A stretch of 64,000 nucleotides of DNA from Asterella californica (lineage: Eukaryota; Streptophyta; Marchantiopsida; Marchantiales; Aytoniaceae): contig JAYKYS010000007.1 in the NCBI GenBank assembly GCA_036924285.1, positions 19,220,001 through 19,284,000 on the forward strand, given 5' to 3'. Of this stretch, positions 31,959 through 44,500 are shown one piece after another. The notes beneath the pieces were generated by a model. That model made no database searches, was not told where the DNA came from, and saw only the letters and a list, made by a program, of their open reading frames with translations. A program made the translations under genes and the position numbers. Position 1 is the first letter of the stretch. Each line of letters starts with the position of its first letter.

Positions 31959-34900
31959 TCAGTTTTGTTCTTCATCATCGTCACTCTCGTTCGTCTCAGC
32001 CTCTTCAGTGGTCGAGTCGTCTTTGTCTCTTGGCATCGACTGCTCAGACTCCAAAATATTGAACAAATCTACTGATCCTCCACGTTGTCTAAACAACTTC
32101 ACTCGTTTGCCAGCCACAGATAGTTTCAAAGGAGTACCATCTAACTCACGTAAACTATAAGTGGCATTCACATAAACGTCTAGCACAACATAAGGCCCGA
32201 ACCATCTTCGCGAGAACTTACGAAGTGTAGAATGCTGGTTCTCCAGCGTACTATCATACACCAGAACCCAATCACCAACACGTATTGGCTTTGGTCGTAG
32301 TCGGTGAGTCTTGTCGAAACGCTCCTTGTTTCTAACTCGAGCCACCTTCAGCTTCTCTTGCGCCTCAGTGAGATCCTCCTCCCTTCGCTCCAACTGCCTA
32401 GTTCGAGGAGTGAAGTATGATCTATACCATCTTCCCACGGTAGTGTAGTCCACGTAGGAAAGTCCTCCTCAGCAGGCATGATCGGTTTCTGCCCCAACAT
32501 AAGCTCAATCGACATATAGCCAGTCGTGGTACAATGTGTAGTTCTATCAGCCCATAAAGCAAATGGGAGTAGTCTCGGTCATTCCCTAGGCCTACCATCA
32601 CATGCTTTTACTAAAGCGTGAACAACAGAAGGGTGTCCTCGTTCACTCTTACCAATGCCTTCTGGATTCATGGCAGTAGTAAGCCGAAGCTTTATTCCAT
32701 AACGAGCAAAGAACTCTTTCGCTTCTGCACCTCTCAGCTCGCCCCTATCTGCTCGTAGCCTTCCAACAGATCCATAACGACAGATTATATCTTCAAGCAC
32801 GAACCTACATATGTTCTCTGTAGTCTTCGTGCGCAGTGCTCGTCCCTCCACGTAGTTGGAGAGATCCTCTCGAGCCAAAATCAAGTAACGCATCCCCCAT
32901 AGTCCTGGTGGCATCATCACAAGATCAAAGACCTACGAAAAATGAATACTAGGTGGGTAGGTAGGTACAAGTCCATATCTGTAACGGACTTTAGAGTAGA
33001 ACTGGCAGTGCAGACATGACCCAACAAAATCCACTACGTCTTGATACAAACCCTTCCACCAATATTGCTCCTTCATCTTCGTATACGTAGCCCAAACTCC
33101 ACGGTGTCCAGCCCACAAGGTGTCATGAAACTCCTTAAGCAGATTCAGCTTCGTTGGTTGATCATCCACCACTCTAGCCAGCATTCCGTCTCTTCTCTTC
33201 GGACGTTTCCACAGATAACCTTCACGTAGAAGATAACCGTGCGCCTTCCGTCTGATCTCCTTAAACTCTGCATCACTCCAACCCTCTCGTCTGCATAATA
33301 AACTCAAATAATATCCAATATCGCGGAACTTTTCCGTGTAGAACTCCTCGTAGAACGGCAGTGGTTCCAAGTCTGAAGTCTGTTGACCAACTTGGCACCA
33401 AACGTCTCTCTTCTCTTCATCTTCGACTTCTGCAAACATCTCTTCCTCATCTGTATAACGAGCCCTAGATAACATGTCTACAACAGGGTTATCCTTTCCT
33501 GCTATATGCTTCAGCTCAAGATTCATACTCCGGATATAAGCAATCCATCGTAGCATCGCTATGTCTGGAGTATTACAGTTTGCTATCATGCCTAGCAAGG
33601 GCAAACAGTCTGTTTCTAGTATCACACGAGCTCCTATCAAGAATTCTCGATCTACTTTCATGGCAGTAACAGCTCCCCACAACTCACGCTTCACTTGAGG
33701 ATAGTTCCATTGCCTATTTGTTAAGATTCGAGCTCCAAACCTAGAAACAAACCGCACACCATCTGCATCTTCTTGACCAACTGCCCATCCAATCGCCTTT
33801 GGACTCGTATCAACAGTTAGTACCACAGGTCTCCCGCTCTCGTAGCTAAGTCTCCTTAGTATAGGTGGAGACTGCAGAATCTCCTTCAGTTGCTCCATCG
33901 TCTCGTGATGTTCTTGCCGCCAAGTAAACCTCTTTCCTTTTCTCAGAAGTGCATACAGAGGCTCGGCAATGTGTGCATAATGAGGAATACTCACGCGAAA
34001 GAACACACAAGCTCCTAAGAATCGTCAAACCTCAGTGATGTTCGTACAGTCTGCTATCCTCGCTATAGCATCTACCTTCTCTGGGTTCGACCGTCTTCCA
34101 AAAGTACCGCATAAGTGATCAACCACCACAATCTCTGACATTCCAAAACGAGATTTGGTACCTGACAGAGTAAGGTGTACCTCTTCCAAGCGCATCAGAA
34201 TCTTCTCCACATCTCGAATGTGTTCTGCAACGAATTTTCTGCAACCATCAGCAGTCATAGTTTCGTCCTTGTCCTCCACCGGACAACCTTTCATGGGGAT
34301 ATCATCAAGAAATGGGATAGTAACCTCAAGTACAAACTCTCGTAACATCTTATGCATCGCGTTTTGCATATGAGCTACTGAGTTTGTTGCGCCCTGAGGA
34401 AGAGTACACATCCGCATCAACCCCAAAGGTGTACGCATGGTAGTCAAGTCTCTACTCCCCAAAGCAAACTGAAACTGATCGTAACCTGAAAACAGATCTC
34501 CAATAGAATAGATAGATCTTCCAGCAAATGCCTCAACTACTTCATCAACCACAGGTCCTGTCCCAACGTTTTGTATCGTGATGTTGTTGGCAGGCTGCAA
34601 GTCTTGGATGAAGCGTAAGGCTCCTGTCTTCTTAGGTACTGTGAACCATCGGCTAGAGTACGGAGCCATAGATGGTTCAAGAATACCCATCCGCATCCTC
34701 TCCTTCAGTAACTCAATCACCTTCGGTAGTAAGGCACGAGGGACTGGAATCGGCTTCAAGTCTCAAGGTACGTGAGGAACAGTGAAGATAACCATCGGAG
34801 CTATCACACTAGGATCCACACAACCAATCTCCTCAGCTGAGAAAGAAAACGCCTTACCATGGCTAACTATCATCTGCTCGAAAGCTCGTTTCTCCACTTC

Positions 34901-35598
34901 AATCAAGAAGCCACCCCTTCTTATCTGGAGCTGCTCGAGTGTCTCTTGAATAAATTTGTGTCCTATCTGCTTAGGATCTCTCAGTACAGGCTCAGCGGCA
35001 GCTAACTCCATCTGCTGCTGAGAATCAACAGGTAATTGGGTTGCCACAGGTCTCACCTTCTTCGCTACAGTTTTGTATTTGGTGTTAACCTCTGCTTCTT
35101 CACGAGAGCCACACCAGCAGATTGCATCCTTCCATCCACTCTCTAGTCTCGGATGAGGACGAGATTGCAAGCACGAGGCAATCTCCTCATAGACCTTACG
35201 AGAGTGGATAGGGATCACCACCCTTCCTCCCATCTGCTCCATCACCCTATCTACATCATCCAGCCAACGAACAAAAGACTGTACACCTACAAACTCCTCG
35301 TAAACACCAAAAATCATCTCATCTTCACTCAGAACTCCTGTACAGTGCAGATTTTCTGCATACTTCTTCATCTGCCTTCTACCCTTCTCAGTCAAATCCT
35401 CTACTCGCGTGAATTCACTCTAATCATCAGAACTGAAAGTCATCAAACCAGATTTCCAACTATGTACAGTATAGCAGTTTTCAGAATCTTGAACAACCTC
35501 TTCGTCAACCTCCTGTGATCCCACAGGCTGCTCAAGCGGGATCATAGTAGTAGCAGATCCATCACTCTTGTTATCCCATCCTACAAGAGTGGTTTCTG
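31959..35598 (-). pseudogene. Element C Pol
   Basis: Pol in the -1 frame, opening SETTLVGWDNKSDG. Reverse transcriptase has SSRWFTVPKKTGALRFIQDL, LPQGATNSVAHMQN and active site PFLDDIPMKGC (about 34290-34322). RNase H: VVLTVDTSPKAIGWAVGQED. Integrase: EFHDTLWAGHRG ... CLHCQ, DLVMMPPG, RADRGEL and KSERGHP. GPY/F-like RWFGPYVVLDV near 32200. Stop codons: TAG near 35421 (Trp in D), TGA near 34752 (Trp), TGA near 34022 (Arg), TAG near 32930 (Trp), TGA near 32577 (Trp). A frame change lies near 32452. The conserved residues themselves are all present. It is dead but recently so. Confidence 0.9.
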
Positions 35599-38125
35599 AA
35601 AACCCTTACTCCTACAGATAGGAGAATCTCTCAAGGTCTGTCTGTTTCGTTCGTGGTTTGTACGAACGGTCAAAAACTGCACAGAACGTCTATCATCTGG
35701 ACTACGGATCCTAGCATAGTGAGATCCATTGTCCATTACCTTGGTCTCCATTCGAACTGCCGTGATATAAGGCTGACCAAGAATCACGGGATATGAAGCA
35801 GAAGACTGCACGAAGAAGTGCTGATCTACCTCCACATCACCTAGCTTCATCCTCAAGTTAGGACAAGCGCCGTATAACTCACCCTTCTGGTTGTTTGCCG
35901 CTCGTAGCACCCAACCATGATTCAGTTCGATAGGCCACTGACCTCTTTCGTACACCTCCCGTGACATGATGTTGATCTCTGAACCGTGATCAACCAAAGC
36001 AGCAACAAGTTCCAAACTCCCAAGGCGAACTCGTGTAGCAGTCGTAGCACGAGCCCAGTGTCTCTTTCTGAAGTCGCTATCAGTAGCTGGACTCTCATCG
36101 CCAGCTTCACCATCATCAAACTCAACAGTGTTGGTACCAGCAACTAACGCTTCTTGCTGGTACTCTGTATCATCAGCCTCCTGAAAATGCACCTTGCCGA
36201 ATTCTGCATCATTAACAGAAGCTCCTACTACATCTATCATCTGACTTTCAACTTGCTCGGACATCACCTGTCTCTTCCGCTTGATGATGTCGATGATCAG
36301 TTCGTGAAACTCTCTCTTCGCAATACCAAGAACTTCCCGAAGAGAAAACTCGATTCGTGCATCAAGTATTCTCTGCTCCAGGATGCTCTTGAGATCAGTT
36401 GAAGTTTCGATATCAGCTGCCAACTTATAAGCCGGTCCCTTCTCCTTCTCTTGGGCAGTAAATCGTCTACCAGCAATCGTTGGCTCCTGCTGGGATCTCT
36501 GCACGTCCTCCATCGGATCTGGTGCAGGTGGGAGAGCTGCAGAAGTAGAAGGGGTGTCTTCAGGAAGAGCCGCTCGTCTCCTTGTGACTCTTCGTCTGTC
36601 CCCAATCTCCTCTGGAACTCCAGTATCAAGTTCAGAAGCTTCTCGCCGCCTCTTCTCCTCCACAAAAGCATCCTGCCAGTGAACGTGTCTATCTACATCC
36701 AAGAATGCTTTGATAGACGCAGCATCAACAGGATCTCCCCACCCTGTGACCCTACGGATAGTTTCTGCTCCTCTCTTCAGTACTTCAGAAGGAACTTGAA
36801 TAGGTTTCTTCTCAATAGTCCTATCTAGTAACGTAAGATTAGAAGAAACTTCAATGTGACTGACATATACATCAGGATTTACCGGTGGTGCCATCAACGC
36901 ATTTACAGTTGCAGCTGCGGCAATCTGAGGCAGACTTCTCATGCCTCCTCGCCCAAACTGCGTGTTCAGCGGCTCTCCAGTTGAAGAAAGGTGTAGCCTA
37001 CCGTTCTAGTAGCGAACCACACCATCTCGTAAAGCAGCCGTAAGCTCTTGACAGTCTCCACGAAAATGATCAGGACTGTCACACCAAATACATCTACGAA
37101 CAGAGCACCTCTTGGACGTGCAAGAGCAGGCGCCGATGGCTGCTCTCTCTGCAGATCAGCTAACTCCACCTTCAGTTCTCTCATCTGTCGAATCAAATCT
37201 TCGATCTGGTTCTATTGTCCATGGTTCTCTATAGGTCCCTGAACCGGTGCCCTTTGTGCTGGAACTGGCACCACTGATATCATAGGAACTGCAGCCGGGA
37301 CAACAAGTCTAGGAACAGGAGCCGGAGGTTGTTGTACTTGAGGAGCAGTGCGAGGTTGAGCGGTCACTTCTGCAAGCGGACGTCCTCCCACAGCCACTCT
37401 TCCACGCCTTTGTCTCGTCAGTACAGCAACAGCATCCTCAACTCTCGCCCAATCAGTAGTAACTCCTCCTTCAGCAGATCGATCGGCCAACATAAAGCAC
37501 AACCGATCTGCCGTAGCATCATCGGTAGCTTGCAAGAAAAGCTCGGTTTTCCTAGCATCTAAAGTTATGCGCTCTAGAGTTGAGAGTTGTCGGTATCTCC
37601 GATCGAACTCTCTCAACATCTCATTCAGACCCATCATACGACCAGGTTGCTGCTCAACCCAGTCTAGAAACGTTCTTCTAGTGACTCTCTCTGAATCTTC
37701 TTCGAGAAACTCCTCTCGAAGAGATCGTTCGAAACTCATCTAGACACCTAGATTTCTTCTCTGTACATCTTTAACTTGGTCTCGCAACTCAGGAATAACA
37801 GCTAACTCAAAGCTGGTTATCATCTCTATATCAGTAACTCTAACCAGTTCCATCTTTCCTCTGTATTCACGCAGATATCTAGAAATATCTCTACCTTCAA
37901 ATCTACCGCATCTATTCACAATTGCTTGCAAAGCCTTGGTAGACTTCAACTCACCCCCTCCAACGATCGGATGCTGTTGGACCAAGGCCGCAAGCGTCTT
38001 CAGAATCTCAGCCGTATCCAGACCATGTGCAGATGTCGTTGTAACCGCTGGTCTACAGAAGGAGCTGCAGTAGACGTAGATGCAGCAGGCGTAGAAGTAG
38101 CAGCAGCAGCACTCTTGCGATCCAT
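35581..38125 (-). pseudogene. Element C Gag-protease
   Basis: ATG at 38125 (MDRKSAAAATSTPAASTST), a frame break near 38030, then the capsid-like region (DTAEILKTLAALVQQHPIVG; SRYLREYRGKMELVRV; TFLDWVEQQPGRMMGL). TAG near 37743 replaces Trp and TAG at 37212-37214 lies in NHGQ-stop-NQIEDL. The zinc knuckle CIWCDSPDHFRGDC runs 37092-37051 in a shifted frame, with another TAG (Gln) shortly after. The DLKSILEQRILDARIEFSLR block and protease ALVDHGSEINIMSREVYERG (D at 35989-35991) and VILGQPYITAVRME are intact. It ends 18 nt past the slip site. Confidence 0.88.
35599..35605 (-). promoter_or_regulatory. Element C -1 ribosomal frameshift site
   Basis: Minus strand G-GGT-TTT in the Gag-protease frame (AAG GGT TTT CAG). 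Slipping back one base gives GFSETTLVGWDN and pol. Confidence 0.78.
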
Positions 38126-38194
38126 CTTCTCTCCTTGTAGTGAACTCAACCTTCTCAATCAATCACCCCAAGAGCTCTCAGTGGAAGCACTAGA

Positions 38195-39520
38195 TGTCGA
38201 GTTGAGAGTTTTCCTGGGAAGAGCGGAACCTTCTGGCTGTGATATGACCTTGAAGGTTGTGTTCGGTCTACTCAGGGAAGCGTTAGGCTTCAGGCTGTGG
38301 TTGCTTACTATACAGAGGTAGGGTTCAGGTCATAAAGGGCACTGTAGACACTCACTCAGGTCGAATGGACCCTCCAGTATGTTCAGGAAGCGAAGATCAG
38401 ATCAGACTAGTAGTAATAAGGTCAGACAGCGAACTTTAACGGTCCAGAATCAGAAACATACGATGGTTCAGACTTCAGAACTCCTCCTACATGTAAATGA
38501 GGCCCTACTGACCATACACACGAAGTTTCAGCTTGAGATCAAATCAGAGTGTCGAGATATGGGCAGAAATGTTCTGAGTAGAGAAATTACGGTAATTTCT
38601 GGTACCCAGACAGCTATTTCGACCTAGAATAAAGAATTGGCTCGATCACTTTCGAAGATTCTTACAGGATTTGCAGTACACAGCTTGCTGAACACTCCTG
38701 TGAAGTTGGACCTCCTGATTGTACACAGAACTCCAGATCTCGCTCTTTGAAGTTGATGCTCTAGATTGAGAGCTTTTTGGACCCCCTCTGCTTCAGCGGT
38801 CGCCCTGAATTACTCACAAATTCAATTGACATGAAAATTTGGGGACAGTCGTAGCCCTGCTGACAATGAACGCGACCTCGAAGGTTTGAAGCGATTTTCT
38901 CAAATCTACTGCGATTGACACTGAAAACCCCAAAATTGACAGAAGTGCTACAATTCTGGCACAAATCGAACTTCAATCAGCCATAACTTCTTCTTTATTG
39001 CTCCAAATCGATCAAAAATTTCACTGACAGTGCTTGGCACGACGAACCCTATCTCCCTGTGCTCTCAGATTTCGAATTCCTCTCTCCAAATGCTCGAACT
39101 CCTCTTAAGACCTCTACTACTAAGTTTAGCAGTACACAAAGACAAAATCGGACCAATGGGAGTTCATAGCTCCACTTGGCTGTCCTTTAGTGTCACAAAC
39201 CACGTGGTGACTCAAATTTGCACATAATCTACCACGTCAAGCCCCTAAAGTGCCAGCGTAAATCTTAAACTACATGCGAAGACGTGTAAAACGACACGTA
39301 ATCCCGAAAGATAACCTAACCTCGCTAGGAAGCATGCATGGGCGACATGTAATTACAACCCATGAGCTTAATTCTATCAACATGGTAATTAACCTACTAA
39401 GCCTCAAAATATATATCATCATCAAAATCGACTTCTCTGAGGTCCTAACTTCGCTCAGAGATACTAACGCCTGAAAGAGAGATGAATTATTTACAATGTA
39501 AAATGATTCACATCACGACA
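38195..39520 (-). repeat. Element C 5' LTR
   Basis: 1326 bp; minus strand TGTCGTGATGTG... to ...CTCAACTCGACA. The sequence directly behind it (TCTAGTGCTTCCACTGAG) does not start with TGG, so a normal 3'-tRNA primer site is not evident. Confidence 0.92.
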
Positions 39521-40451
39521 GCCTTCACATGAGTTACCCCGGAGTATTATTTCAGACCAAAACTCCAAGTTCACAAGTGTCTTTTGAAAACATTTGTTCC
39601 AAAAATTGAGGACTAAGTTAAAATTTAGTACCGCTTTTCATCTGGAAACAGATGGGCAAACAGAACAAGTTAACTCGGTCCTCAATCAATACTTGAGGAA
39701 TTATGTGAACGCAGACCAAAGTGACTGAGCGGAGTGGCTCAGTCTTGCGGACTATTGCTACAATTCCACGAAGCATTCAGCAACCGGTAAATTGTCTTTC
39801 TTGCTGACTTACGGACGTGAGCCAGAAGGACCTCTTGACTTGACTCTTGCAGGGAGTTCTACCTCGACACGACCAAGAACACGGCAAACATCAGCTGAAG
39901 AGTTGGTGGCGGAAATGCAGCGGCGCGAGGAACAAGTGAAGAAGAACCTCGAGAAGGCACAACAATATTACACGAAGTAGGTAAACAAGCATCGGCGGCA
40001 AGTGAAGTTTCAAGTGGACGAAGAAGTATGGCTAAGTACGAAGAACTTCACCCTTCCAGAGGAAATATCGGTGAAGTTTTCATCGAAGTTTGTGGGACCT
40101 TTTGTCATAGTCAAGAATCCGCACGAAGATGTCTATATGTTAGACCTTCCTCTCGAATGGCAGTTGCATCTGACTTTCCATGTTTCTTTACTAAAGAAAT
40201 ACTTCAAGGATGATTTACGGTCAGAGCGCAAATAGATTCTCAGGCCTCAACCTGATGTCGTCCAAGGTGAAGCAGAATACAAGGTAGAGATCATTTTGCG
40301 ATCGTAGCGCAAATCAAACCGGATGGAGTACTTGGTCAAATGGCGTGGTTACCATTTGAAGGAAACAACTTGGATGCCAGAGGAAGATCTAGCACATGCG
40401 AGTGAAGTATTAGATCTCTTCAAACGGCGACAAGGACAACAAGGGCATTAG
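39521..40451 (+). pseudogene. Element E integrase second half and chromodomain
   Basis: Integrase core resumes: HELPRSIISDQNSKFTSVF with the second catalytic D, then [20 protein letters not shown] with the catalytic E, WLSLADYCYNSTKHSATGK, and RTRQTSAEELVAEMQRREEQ. A C-terminal region KFQVDEEVWLSTKNFTL, FVGPFVIVKN and LHLTFHVSLLKKYF (GPY/F-type) follows. The last part is a chromodomain: KVEIILRS-stop-RKSNRMEYLVKWRGYHLKETTWMPEEDLA (about 40284-40400), with aromatic-cage candidates Y/W/W. Chromodomains direct integration to marked chromatin. Stops at several points, some explainable by transitions, make it a relic. Confidence 0.88.
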
Positions 40452-40647
40452 CAAGATGAGGACATCTCCTTCCAGCGAAGAGTGAAGGAACGACAAACCA
40501 TACGAGTAGCAACTTGAGGCGATTTGAGCCAATGGACTTTGTAGCTTTGTCTTGTATTTAGAAATAAAAGATTCTATTTCTTGAAATTTTGTCTAAGTGT
40601 ATTGGTAGTGCATGACTATGAGTAGTTCTAATCAGATGCCTAGGATG

Positions 40648-41336
40648 TTGTCAAGAGGAGGAACGAAACACACTCAAAGGAAGCGAGCTGGTTTGGATAA
40701 GCATCTAAATCAAGACTAAGGCTTGATGACAAGACTTAGGTTTGCCGTAGCGTTGGCAAAACAAGTATGAATTTTCATACTTGTCTTGGGGCTTGGGGTG
40801 ATCTTGCATTGCAGTTTGCGAACTGCAAAGTAAACTTAGTCGCGTGTCTAAGTCAAATCAGGTTGCGACCAGAAAGTGAGTTTCGGGAGACCTCGTAAGT
40901 AGGTGTGAATACTTATAGTTAGCAAGTTAGAGTCTAGTTAGAAATTGTCAACTAGTTTTGTTTAGGGTTGGCCAAAAAGATAAGACTTTTCCCAAGACTA
41001 GTCGGAATTCTCTAAGTGTTCTAGCGACAACTTAAGACTTAAGCCAAGAAGAGAATTGCGTGTTAGCTACCAGAATGCAATTCTGACGTCAAGGGATTGA
41101 CTACCCATTTTGAACTTGGCGTTAACTTAAGGATCATTGTTGATGAGGGCATCAACCTCCAAAGTGGGAGGTGAATATCGCGACTCTCATTATCAGGATC
41201 GAACGCAGACGCAAACAATAGAACCTTAGTGGACTTGCGCTAGGTTGTGAACACTGCGAGTGGGACTTAACGGTTTGGCTGGGAAGTCGAGATCAGATGA
41301 ACCCTAAGTGGTTCCTTGAATAAGGACATAGGGGCC
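40648..41336 (+). repeat. Element E 3' LTR, first part
   Basis: Sequence between the chromovirus end and the copia insertion. The start is placed at TGTCAAGAGGAGG by its TG and purine context only and could be off by tens of bases. It is continued after element F at 48171. Confidence 0.5.
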
Positions 41337-41565
41337 TATAGAAAGATCGATACTTCGAGGACACTCCAAGAAGAGAGAGAGCGAGTAGACAAGGAAGTAA
41401 AATAGGAATGAGATGAGAGAGGCTTTGCCTCTCTCTGTATATATAGTGGAGGTGAGTACAAGGGAAATCCTAATGGTGGGTTAGCCCTCTAACTAACTCT
41501 AACAACCCTAACCACTCCGGCTAATGATAGCCGTCGATCTACTAGAACTTGGGACTATATCAACA
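41337..41565 (-). repeat. Element F 3' LTR
   Basis: Minus strand TGTTGATATAGTCCC... to ...CTTTCTATA; the final CA has become TA. A TATA string (41437-41446) lies mid-LTR. The purine run GAAGGGGAG (41566-41574, minus strand) before it is the polypurine tract. Confidence 0.92.
41415..41435. repeat. Perfect hairpin in copia LTR
   Basis: GAGAGAGGC-TTT-GCCTCTCTC, a 9-bp stem with a 3-nt loop, lies just downstream (minus strand) of the TATA box and so near the start of the RNA. The same hairpin occurs in the other LTR near 48015-48035. Confidence 0.9.
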
Positions 41566-44500
41566 CTCCCCTTCAAGCTCATCTCTACATCCTGTACTCC
41601 TAGACAATGTCTGAAAGCATCAAACTTATCTCTAGGCAACGTCTTAGTGAAGATATCGGCAACCTGATCTCCTGTGCTCACATAACTGAGCTCAATCTCT
41701 CCTGCAAGGACCTTCTCTCTAATAAAGTGATAGTGCACCTCAATGTGCTTCGTCTTAGCATGGAAAATAGGATTACTAGCTAACTTCATGCTGCTAATGT
41801 TGTCTGTATATACAACAACACGATATGTACACTCCACACCAATATCAGATAGCAGACATCAAAGCCAAATCGATTCGCATGTTGCGTTCGTTGCTCCTCG
41901 ATACTCTGCTTCTGTGGATGACAAAGCAACTGTGGGTTGCTTCTTAGAAGCCCAGCTTATAGCAGCGCTTCCAAGTCCAAAAGCGTAACCTGACGTGGAT
42001 CTCCTGTCAGCACTTCCTGCCCAATCAGCATCTGTGTAGCCATGTAACAACAATGGTCCACCGTATCGATAGTGAAGTCCGTACTGCATCGAGAACTTCA
42101 CGTAGCGGAGGATCCGCTTGACAGCCTCAAAATGTGGTCTCCGTGGTGACTGCATGAACTGACTAATCAGATCGACAGCATAACTCAAGTCTGGTCTGGT
42201 GATGGTCAGGTAGATAAGACTTCCAACCATCTGTCTGTAGATGCGTGGATCATCCAACAACTCACCATCCTCTACTCCTAGCTTTACCCCTTGCTCTAAT
42301 GGTGTAGCAATGGGTTTGCAATCAAGCATACCAAATCTCTCAAGCATACTGAGAGCATACTGTCGCTGTACAAGCCAAACATCCTTACCCATCTCTAATG
42401 AACTCCACAGCAAGGAAGTACTTGAGTTCTCCTAAGTCCATCATCTCGAACTCGGATTTCAAGTGATCCTTGATCTGGGAAATAAGCTCCTCAAAGTTAC
42501 CGGTAATGATCAAGTCATCAACATAGATGGTGATCACAACAATCCGGTCTCGTATTCTCAATGAATACAAGGTAGAGTCTGAACTACAAAGATGGAAACC
42601 AAGAGACTGCAAATAAGAATTGATCTTTGCATACCATGCTCTTGGTGCTTGTTTCAGACCATAGAGAGCCTTCCGTAACTTACATACACGGGAAGGGAAC
42701 ATATGATCCTCATAACCAGGAGGTTGCTGCATGTAGACCTCCTCCTCAAGATCGCCGTTGAGGAAAGCGTTCTTGAAGTCCATCTGGTGCATCTTCCAAC
42801 CTTTCTGAGTTGCAACTGCAACTGCTGTTCGAATAGTCACCATCTTCGCAACAGGAGCAAAGGTCTCTTCAAAATCCACTCCATGTTGCTGTGCGTAGCC
42901 GTTAGCTACCAATCTGACCTTGTACCGACACACGGTACCATCCGAGTTGCGCTTGACCTTGAAAACCCACCTGCAACCAATCGCTTTCTTACCCTGAGGT
43001 AAGTCTACCAACTCCCAAGTCTGTTGGTGATGAAGCGCAGCAAGTTCAGCTTCCATAACACTTACCCATTGGGCCTTGTGCATCGCCTCCTCAAGCGAAC
43101 TCGGTTCCTGTTCTTGAAGAACTTTGGCCATATATGCATGGTGCGCAGCAAGAAAACCTTCATGCATATATCTACTCACTGGATGTTTTGGCCGCTCAGA
43201 TCTGCGAGAGGTAATTGGTGCACTAGTCACCTCCCTTTGCAACTGATCTGACGTAGACGCCAAGGTCTGGGACAAAGTATCCAGTGGATGTGGAAGATCC
43301 ACATATCTGGATGAGTCAAACATACGCTGCAATAGCACGCGCTCATCCTGTGTAGAAACTACACTAGTTCCACTAGGCTGTGTTACGTGGACTCCAGCGT
43401 TAACAACAGCTCTATGTGCAACCGATTCTGATCTGGAATCAGTGACTTCTCCAGATCCTCCACTCAACGTACTACTCTGAGGTACTACATTGGACTGACT
43501 CCTTGGTTCTACAGTAGGTACAGGGATGGCTATCACAGGTGCAGGTGCAAACCAAGACTGTAGCTCATCAAAAACGACATCTCTACTGATATAGAACTGC
43601 TTGGACGAAGGATTGTAGCACCTATATCCTTGCGTATCATAAGCATAACCAAGGAAGATACATCTATCTGCTTTCGGATCTAGTTTCTTACGTCTTTCAT
43701 CAGGTATGTGCACATAACAGATACATCCGAAAACTTTAAGGAAAGAGTAATCAAGCTTACTGCCTGTGAAGACCTCCATCGGTGTCTTGCTGTGGACTGC
43801 CGCTGTAGGCGTCCGGTTCATCAGATACACCGCACATGAAATAGCTTCTGCCCAGTAAGGTCTAGGCATGGTCTTCTCGTTCAACATCGCACGAGCAGCT
43901 TCTGCTATGTGTCGATTCTTGCGCTCCGCAATCCCGTTCTGCTGTGGACTGTAACTGCAGGTCTTCTGGCGTCGAATGTCATGCTCATGCAGATATGCAT
44001 CGAACTCTCCAGAAAGAAACTCGCTTCCTCCATCAGATCTTAGACAGAGGATAGATGCTCCAGACTGTTTCTCCACCAACTTGCGGAAAGTCTGAAATGC
44101 TGACAGTACTTCGGTAGAGGACTTGTTTCTCAACAAATAGATCCAAGTATAACGCGAATGGTCATCAATGAACGACACGAAGTACTGGAAACCGGTCATA
44201 CTTGGCTGAAAAGCAGTCCATACATCAGTGTGAACAAGCTCCAGAAGCTTGTTCGCTCTACTACCTGATCCCTTAAAGGGCTGTCTAGCTTGCTTGCCGA
44301 ATTGACATGCTGCACAGACTTCAGTGGGCTCACTGGATTCGAATTTGGGCAGACCTGTAACCAGGTCAGAACTCGAAAGACTTTTCAGCCTCTGAAAGTT
44401 CATGTGCCCAATTCGCTTGTGCCAGATGTCAATGTCAGTCACTACTGGACCACTCTGTTCATACATGGCAGCCTGTAACTAGGCGCAGATGCTTCTAGTT

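Larger units (their letters stand above)
30618..39520 (-). mobile_element. Element C: Ty3-like retrotransposon, reverse
   Basis: 8.9-kb reverse-strand element related to A and B. 5' LTR 38195-39520, gag-protease 38125-35581, pol from 35598 to 31959, polypurine tract 31920-31906, 3' LTR 30618-31905. LTRs are bounded TGTCG...CGACA. The flanks carry GCGT (30614-30617) and GCCT (39521-39524), a 4-bp target duplication with one mismatch. Removing the element and one copy joins the chromovirus integrase in frame (WR-S-HELPRSIISDQ). All nonsense codons I checked in its coding region are C:G to T:A transitions. Confidence 0.92.
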
